Shown: positions 7,101 through 10,256 of the stretch, one piece after another
Layout: each line of letters begins with the position of its first letter
Position numbering within the stretch: position 1 is the stretch's first letter
Assembly (NCBI GenBank): GCA_020445045.1
Contig: JAGRHI010000399.1
Span: 3,229 to 13,484 of the forward strand
DNA: 10,256 bases
Origin: Candidatus Competibacteraceae bacterium
GTDB taxonomy: Bacteria; Pseudomonadota; Gammaproteobacteria; Competibacterales; Competibacteraceae
Direction of reading: 5' to 3'
The notes under the pieces: model-generated
The model's database searches: none
Told to the model about the DNA's origin: nothing
Seen by the model: the letters and a program-made list of their open reading frames with translations, nothing else
Position numbers and translations under genes: made by a program

Positions 7101-7646
7101 CTATTCGCCCTGCCAGCCCGACGGGTAGCGATGCGACCACGTCACGTTGCCCTGTGGACCGTAGGACAGAACCAGCCCTTCGTAGCTTGGAATCTTGCCG
7201 AATGGGTAGGTTTTCGCGATGTTCCATTGCGTCTCGGTCGAGGCGACAACGTAACATTGGGCGGCGCGGGCCATCTCGGAGATCAACAGGTTGCCGTCAC
7301 TGGCGCAGAACCCCGTCGGGCCACAGGTGGGGTCGATGTACGCCGGCCGGCAGGCGACCACCCAGATTTTCTCGATCAAGCCCGCCCAGCTATTCATGGT
7401 ACTGACGTTTGTTCGGTTGAAACTGCCTGTGCCCAGGTAGATGTAGCCTGGCGAACCGTGGCACTGGATGACGAGGTTCTTTAGTTTGCCGCCCGGAGCG
7501 CCCCTAGCCACCGTGGCAACCCACGCCACGATGTGTGCGATCGTGTGGGTGCCGTCGATATCCCAGGAATTCCACATCTGATAGCGAGCGATGGGCGGAG
7601 TCACTTTCGAGTTCAATGTCATCGCCGGTTGGTCGATCGTAATCAT
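7101..7646 (-). CDS. Small protein with caspase/CHAT-like His-Cys dyad, in an integron cassette
   Basis: 181 residues. ATG 7646 is fixed by a perfect AGGAGG (7656-7661) 9 nt upstream; the frame is open further upstream, but only through the attC. Core motifs match the caspase-fold layout of CHAT and DUF4347-type domains. A strand ends in His (LVIQCHGSPG at 58-67, His63) and a second strand ends in Cys (IWVVACRPA at 94-102, Cys99). A later strand, CYVVAST, lies at 131-137. In that fold His and Cys are the catalytic pair of a peptidase. Cys62, 108, 114 and 131 add a Cys-rich character. There is no signal peptide or transmembrane segment. It follows an attC core by about 18 nt, as cassette genes do. 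Family similarity is from motifs only; an inactive or non-peptidase member is possible. Confidence 0.6.
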   Translation of the reverse strand: MITIDQPAMTLNSKVTPPIARYQMWNSWDIDGTHTIAHIVAWVATVARGAPGGKLKNLVIQCHGSPGYIYLGTGSFNRTNVSTMNSWAGLIEKIWVVACRPAYIDPTCGPTGFCASDGNLLISEMARAAQCYVVASTETQWNIAKTYPFGKIPSYEGLVLSYGPQGNVTWSHRYPSGWQGE

Positions 7647-7655
7647 GCAAGGAGT

Positions 7656-7661
7656 CCTCCT
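7656..7661 (-). promoter_or_regulatory. Shine-Dalgarno AGGAGG deciding the start of the caspase-like gene
   Basis: Perfect AGGAGG, 9 nt before ATG 7646, and only a few bases inside the cassette boundary defined by GTTAGAT (7671 to 7665). It rules out the longer start near 7787. Confidence 0.8.
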
Positions 7662-7664
7662 ATC

Positions 7665-7850
7665 ATCTAACGGGGTGGCGGATAATCCGCGCGCCTGGAC
7701 AAAATAAAATTTTGGACGGCCGATGTCGGCTTGATCCGCGTGGATTGTGCGGCGCGAAGCGCCAAGCAACAACCATGCGGATTGCAATCCGCCGCCCCGT
7801 AGTGCGGGTATGAAGCGTGCGCACTACGTCGGCTGGATGCGCTCGTTAAA
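7665..7850 (-). other. Long or compound attC site between the BLUF and caspase-like cassettes
   Basis: Reading the minus strand, GTTTAAC (7850-7844) fits the RYYYAAC core and overlaps the end of the BLUF gene. GTTAGAT (7671-7665) fits the GTTRRRY core directly before the next gene. Arms following the cores pair imperfectly, with extra bases in the left arm (GCCGACG at about 7831-7825 against CCGCG). Inside are a CGTAGTGCG/CGCACTACG stem and the palindrome GCGGATTGCAATCCGC. There is also a GGCGCTTCGCGCC hairpin and a second L''-like stretch, GATCAAGCCGACATC. At about 186 nt it is longer than usual attC sites, so two sites fused by deletion is an alternative reading. Confidence 0.6.
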
Positions 7851-8265
7851 CATTGCCTTTCTTGAATTGGTAAAGTAGGTTTATAATCACGTTTGATTTA
7901 TTTGCGAATTCCTCTGGCTCCATTTTTCTATCTAGAAATTCAGAGTAACCATTTATAAGTTTTTTGTTCTGTCTGGTAAGATGCTTAAATCCCATAGACC
8001 AAAAAGGAAATGTTCTCTCATTTATATCTTCCTTTACTATTACTATATTCCCAGTGTTTCGTTCATCACGTAGTATAGCTTCATATATTTCCTCTACGTC
8101 CTTATCCTCTCCTTCCAATACTTGAAAGAAGTTTCCTCCTGCATACAGCAACATTCCAGTGACATCTTGTCTCTTGTTTCTATCCCTGGCTTGCTTCAGT
8201 AGAAAAAGCAAATCCTCTTCACTCATCTCATGTGTTGCACTACTTACGTAGATCAAATGAATCAT
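7846..8265 (-). CDS. BLUF-domain blue-light sensor (FAD), in an integron cassette
   Basis: 139 residues, a single BLUF domain plus a ~40-residue helical tail. FAD-site residues occur at exactly the spacing known from AppA (Tyr21/Asn45/Gln63/Trp104/Met106): Tyr6 in LIYVS, Asn30, Gln48 in FFQVLEG, Trp89 and Met91 in FPFWSMGF. Light shifts the hydrogen bonds around Gln and Tyr and the signal passes to a partner. No output domain (EAL, GGDEF or HTH) is fused, so it is a 'short' BLUF that would act on a separate protein. ATG 8265 is chosen; GGAG at 8279-8276 lies 10 nt upstream. The in-frame TTG at 8280 is rejected because BLUF proteins begin just before the LIYVS strand. GC is far below that of neighbours, consistent with capture as a cassette. 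Confidence 0.9.
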   Translation of the reverse strand: MIHLIYVSSATHEMSEEDLLFLLKQARDRNKRQDVTGMLLYAGGNFFQVLEGEDKDVEEIYEAILRDERNTGNIVIVKEDINERTFPFWSMGFKHLTRQNKKLINGYSEFLDRKMEPEEFANKSNVIINLLYQFKKGNV

Positions 8266-8387
8266 GTTTGTTAGCTCCAAGGAAAATGTGGCAGATCGAG
8301 CCTCCTAAATACTGCGTAACAGATAGCATTAAAGCGAGCCGCCAAGTCGATTGAGGATTATGGCACACGCACTGCTAGGGATGCGCC

Positions 8388-8458
8388 GTCTAACGACCAA
8401 GCTCACCCGAGACGAGCCGCGCAGCGGTGACGAATCGAGTGGAACGAATTGTTATATG
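8388..8458 (-). other. attC recombination site (71 nt) after the zinc-ribbon cassette
   Basis: On the minus strand, CATATAAC (8458-8451) begins 3 nt after the zinc-ribbon stop codon and GTTAGAC (8394-8388) is a perfect GTTRRRY core at the other end. Next to the first core is AATTCGTTC, the typical attC left-arm sequence. It pairs imperfectly with the right arm (GAGCTTGGTCG). A CCGCTGCGCGG hairpin closes the centre. Orientation agrees with the genes on the minus strand. Confidence 0.85.
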
Positions 8459-8461
8459 CAA

Positions 8462-8788
8462 TTATTTCTTCTCTAATTCCCAAGAGTGGAAGATAACCGC
8501 AATTACAAAAAAAGTATACAAACCCCATCCATAAAAAAACATATCCCTATATGGCTTGCTTAAATTGACTGATGCACCTAAAAGCACAAATGAAATAGGA
8601 AAGAAACTGTAGAACATGAATTTTGACATTGGGTTCGGATTCCCTCCGAACATCAATTCAGCGCCACATTTAGGACATATTATTGAGAATTTTTTCAATT
8701 TTACTTTTGAATTAGACCCAATGACATTCATCAATCGCCCGCAATTCGGACAGTTTTTCAACCAAAATTTATACTGTTTCATATTCAT
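8462..8788 (-). CDS. Small membrane protein with zinc ribbon, in an integron cassette
   Basis: 108 residues. CPNCG at 13-17 and CPKCG at 38-42 form a four-cysteine zinc ribbon. Two hydrophobic segments follow, about 55-73 and 83-102, with a short charged tail (WELEKK). It is probably an inner-membrane protein with a cytoplasmic zinc ribbon; no function is recognised. The first ATG (8788) lies only a few bases after the cassette boundary core GTTATAT, and no Shine-Dalgarno precedes it. ATG 8782 (Met3) is an equally good start. The stop codon is 3 nt from the following attC. GC is very low (about one third), unlike the flanking genes, so it was probably captured from another genome. Confidence 0.7.
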   Translation of the reverse strand: MNMKQYKFWLKNCPNCGRLMNVIGSNSKVKLKKFSIICPKCGAELMFGGNPNPMSKFMFYSFFPISFVLLGASVNLSKPYRDMFFYGWGLYTFFVIAVIFHSWELEKK

Positions 8789-8791
8789 GGC

Positions 8792-8881
8792 ATATAACGT
8801 CGCAAATCACTGGCGGCAAAAAAGCAGAACGAGGAACGAGCAGCAATTTTTTGCCGTCCGAGTGAATTTGCCTTGTTAGGT
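8792..8881 (-). other. attC recombination site (90 nt) after the AraC-type cassette
   Basis: On the minus strand, ACCTAAC (8881-8875) fits RYYYAAC perfectly and GTTATAT (8798-8792) forms the other core. The two arms pair over a long stretch, GCAAAT, CACT, GG and CGGCAAAAAA against their complements. Single unpaired bases (T, C, A) lie only in the left arm of the minus strand. Such extrahelical bases set attC orientation, so the site points the same way as the genes. It begins 10 nt after the AraC-type stop codon. Confidence 0.9.
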
Positions 8882-8891
8882 GCCGGACTTT

Positions 8892-9827
8892 TCAAAGCGA
8901 AACCACAGGAATACATATCTCGCACTCAAACACTCCCGCTTCGCCGTCACAGGCCGCCCCTTTTGGGTAATACTCAAAACACGGGCGGTTATCCAATTGC
9001 AAGCCACTGGAAGGTAACCAGTTCCGCAGCAATGCTGTCCAGCTTTCCTCCGCTTGTTCGACAGTACCTTTGAACTTGAGCAACGCATATTTGCCGCCTG
9101 GAATCGTCGTCTTGAGCGCGCCACCCATTGCGACGAAATCAGGTGCCACTTCGGCGCAGGCATCATATCGGCATTTCTCGGGTGCGGTGATACTGGGGTC
9201 GTCATGGGCTATACCGTAACGCGCGTGATCATCGCCAAGTTTGTTCATGACGGCCCACGGCACATAGGTTTCCTGCCAGAATCGTGCGATGGGTTCGCCA
9301 TAAGGGCCAAGATGGCGGAAGTAGGCGACAGTTGCAGGCTGACGGTCAATAAGTGTTACTTTCATGGTGATCTCCTGGTTCGAGTCTCGGGAGACACTAT
9401 GTTTGCCGACAAGTAGTTGGAAGGCCTGACTATGCTTGCTATTCACCTGACCAGAATTGCTATTTACACTGCGTAGAGAGTACTGCTCTTCTCGCCAAGC
9501 GGTAGGCGAGCACCCAAACCGGTTTTTGAACGCGCGCGCAAATGCTTCGGCGGAGCCAAAACCCACTGACAAAGCCACGTTCAAAATCCTCGTGCGCGGT
9601 TGAGCCGCGAGTCGCATGGCCGCGACCTCGACGCGTCTGCGGCGCAGATAATCGCCAATGGTCTCACCCATCCATGCGGAAAAAAGGCGATGGAAGTGGA
9701 ACGTGGAAAAGTGAGCAACCTCAGCCAAGAGGTTAACAGTAATCGACTCTTCCAGGTGTTGATCAATATAGGTAAGCACCCGATGCATCCGCTTTTCGTA
9801 TTCTGATCTGCTATCGAACGAAATCAT
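8892..9827 (-). CDS. AraC/Rob-type regulator with GyrI-like ligand domain, in an integron cassette
   Basis: 311 residues. An AraC/XylS double helix-turn-helix occupies residues 10-112. The first recognition region is FSTFHFHRLFSAWMG at 40-54; the second is the conserved VALSVGFGSAEAFARAFKNRFGCSP region at 84-108. A linker rich in Ser and Gln (113-153) leads to a GyrI-like effector-binding domain at 155-311. In Rob, SoxS-like and BmrR-type relatives that domain binds small hydrophobic or cationic molecules. The likely role is ligand-sensing control of drug-response or efflux genes; targets are not visible. ATG 9827 is used because GTTAGGT, the cassette boundary, lies only a few bases upstream and supplies an AGG. 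The longer frame to 9905 would translate the attC itself. Domain assignment is strong; the ligand is unknown. Confidence 0.88.
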   Translation of the reverse strand: MISFDSRSEYEKRMHRVLTYIDQHLEESITVNLLAEVAHFSTFHFHRLFSAWMGETIGDYLRRRRVEVAAMRLAAQPRTRILNVALSVGFGSAEAFARAFKNRFGCSPTAWREEQYSLRSVNSNSGQVNSKHSQAFQLLVGKHSVSRDSNQEITMKVTLIDRQPATVAYFRHLGPYGEPIARFWQETYVPWAVMNKLGDDHARYGIAHDDPSITAPEKCRYDACAEVAPDFVAMGGALKTTIPGGKYALLKFKGTVEQAEESWTALLRNWLPSSGLQLDNRPCFEYYPKGAACDGEAGVFECEICIPVVSL

Positions 9828-9832
9828 CCAGC

Positions 9833-9946
9833 ACCTAACGCTTAACGTAACCGGACCTGCGGACCGGTGGAATTCTTGTGGCCACATCAAGCGTAGCGAG
9901 GCCACAAAAAAACCACTGGCTTACAGGGTCCGCGTTGATGTTATTG
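9833..9946 (-). other. attC-type site before the AraC-type cassette, next to the IS
   Basis: On the minus strand the site ends in GTTAGGT (9839-9833), a perfect GTTRRRY core. GCGGACC pairs with GGTCCGC, and TTGTGGCC with GGCCACAA forms the central stem. The other end reads CAATAAC (9946-9940), a poor match to RYYYAAC, right beside the IS boundary. Either this core is degenerate or it was altered by the insertion. Length is about 114 nt. Confidence 0.65.
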
Positions 9947-9954
9947 ATACTCAT

Positions 9955-10037
9955 TGAGCCTCCCCCTCAGCGGGCTTGGCAGGCATAACCTACCATCCAA
10001 TTGTGTCACTTTGCACAATGACGAAAGAGGAGGCTCA
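9955..10037 (+). promoter_or_regulatory. Inverted repeat that can hide the transposase ribosome-binding site
   Basis: TGAGCCTCC at 9955-9963 is the exact complement of GGAGGCTCA at 10029-10037, which contains the GAGGAGG ribosome-binding site of the transposase. A transcript entering from outside the IS would fold and block translation. One starting inside would not. A smaller ATTGTG/CACAAT hairpin lies between (about 9999-10019). Blocking read-through translation is known in other IS families; here it is inference. Confidence 0.5.
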
Positions 10038-10038
10038 T

Positions 10039-10256
10039 ATGAAATTCTACACCAAATCTCATGCTCATTTCTGCGGTATCGATCTTCATGCCCGATGCCT
10101 CTACGTTTGCATCCTGGATGCAGCCGGTGAAACTTGTCTGCACAAGAAAATCTCCGCTTCTCCACAGGCCCTGATGACACTGATCTCTCCCTATCTTGAG
10201 GACTTGGTCATCGGTGTCGAATGCATGTTTTCGGGTTATAACCGAATCTGGTGTAC
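10039..10256 (+). CDS. IS110/IS1111-family transposase (DEDD), N-terminus only
   Basis: 72 codons before the window ends. GIDLHAR at 13-19 contains the first catalytic Asp15. GVECMF at 59-64 contains Glu61, the second residue of the DEDD RuvC-like site. Family members bind a structured guide RNA made from the element and recombine without target duplication. ATG 10039 follows GAGGAGG by 5 nt. After residue 64 the sequence reads SGYNRIWC instead of the WYWLADLC-like stretch usual in the family. A frameshift or sequence error just before the edge is therefore possible. The remaining two catalytic acids and the C-terminal Tnp20 Ser domain lie outside the window. Confidence 0.85.
   Translation, partial: MKFYTKSHAHFCGIDLHARCLYVCILDAAGETCLHKKISASPQALMTLISPYLEDLVIGVECMFSGYNRIWC

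Larger units (their letters stand above)
7665..9946 (-). mobile_element. Integron gene-cassette array without visible integrase
   Basis: Four attC-type sites in one orientation bracket three complete cassettes (AraC-type, zinc ribbon, BLUF); a fourth gene (caspase-like, ending at 7101) begins directly after the last site. Each cassette carries one gene, has its stop close to the following attC and its start close to the preceding core, and differs in GC from its neighbours. No intI or attI is seen, so this is either the distal part of a chromosomal integron or an isolated attC cluster. Confidence 0.8.
9955..10256 (+). mobile_element. IS110/IS1111-family insertion sequence, left end (partial)
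   Basis: The element begins near the TGAGCCTCC repeat at 9955-9963 and runs off the right edge. It is defined by the transposase N-terminus at 10039-10256. The 5' non-coding stretch is short (about 84 nt), more like the IS1111 group, whose guide RNA lies at the other end, than the IS110 group. The exact boundary and right end are not visible. Confidence 0.7.

Noticed and set aside
7647..7787. Longer start for the caspase-like gene at 7787
   Set aside because: It would cross the attC core and the AGGAGG; ATG 7646 has the proper ribosome-binding site.
9828..9905. Longer start for the AraC-type regulator at 9905
   Set aside because: The extension would be a translation of the attC right arm. 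The cassette boundary is just upstream of ATG 9827.
9941..10180. Minus-strand open frame opposite the IS leader
   Set aside because: It overlaps the transposase start and the inverted repeat and shows no domain; it is a shadow frame.
1..10256. CRISPR array, tRNA or rRNA genes
   Set aside because: No regularly spaced short repeats, no cloverleaf-like sequence with CCA-type ends and no rRNA-like conserved blocks were seen.

Overview
The window looks like a gammaproteobacterial chromosome. Positions 1-2040 are GC-rich, housekeeping-style sequence. They are followed by accessory sequence with uneven base composition. The taxon is an inference from protein style only; no rRNA or tRNA is visible.

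Region 1 (1-2041, minus strand) is read right to left. A zinc-type macrodomain protein (ADP-ribosyl hydrolase) overlaps by 8 nt a class-M sirtuin (SirTM, the protein ADP-ribosylating type). After 71 nt comes the first 36 codons of a predicted PolB-like 3'-5' exonuclease, cut by the window edge. The first two genes form a writer/eraser pair for reversible protein ADP-ribosylation. The usual lipoyl partners (GcvH-L, LplA2) are not in view.

Region 2 (2304-6722, plus strand) carries four envelope-directed genes. The first two are closely linked: a secreted protein with two Asp-rich calcium-type loops, and a MepA-like murein hydrolase with a peptidoglycan-binding domain but no signal peptide. A lipoprotein with an HExxH...E metallopeptidase motif follows, then a lipoprotein alpha/beta hydrolase with a complete Ser-Asp-His triad.

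Region 3 (about 7000-9950, minus strand) is an integron gene-cassette array without a visible integrase. Four attC-type sites, all in the same orientation, separate single-gene cassettes. In transcription order the genes are an AraC/Rob-type regulator with a GyrI-like ligand domain, a small zinc-ribbon membrane protein, a short BLUF blue-light sensor, and a small protein with a caspase/CHAT-like His/Cys pair. Cassette boundaries lie a few nucleotides before several start codons. GC content changes from gene to gene, as expected for captured cassettes.

Region 4 (about 9955-10256, plus strand) is the left end of an IS110/IS1111-family insertion sequence abutting the outermost attC. Some IS1111 elements are known to target attC sites. 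Its transposase ribosome-binding site sits inside an inverted repeat.

The points most worth following are the caspase-like and BLUF cassettes, the IS-attC junction, the SirTM/macrodomain pair without lipoyl genes, and the possible effector/immunity pair at 2319-3901.
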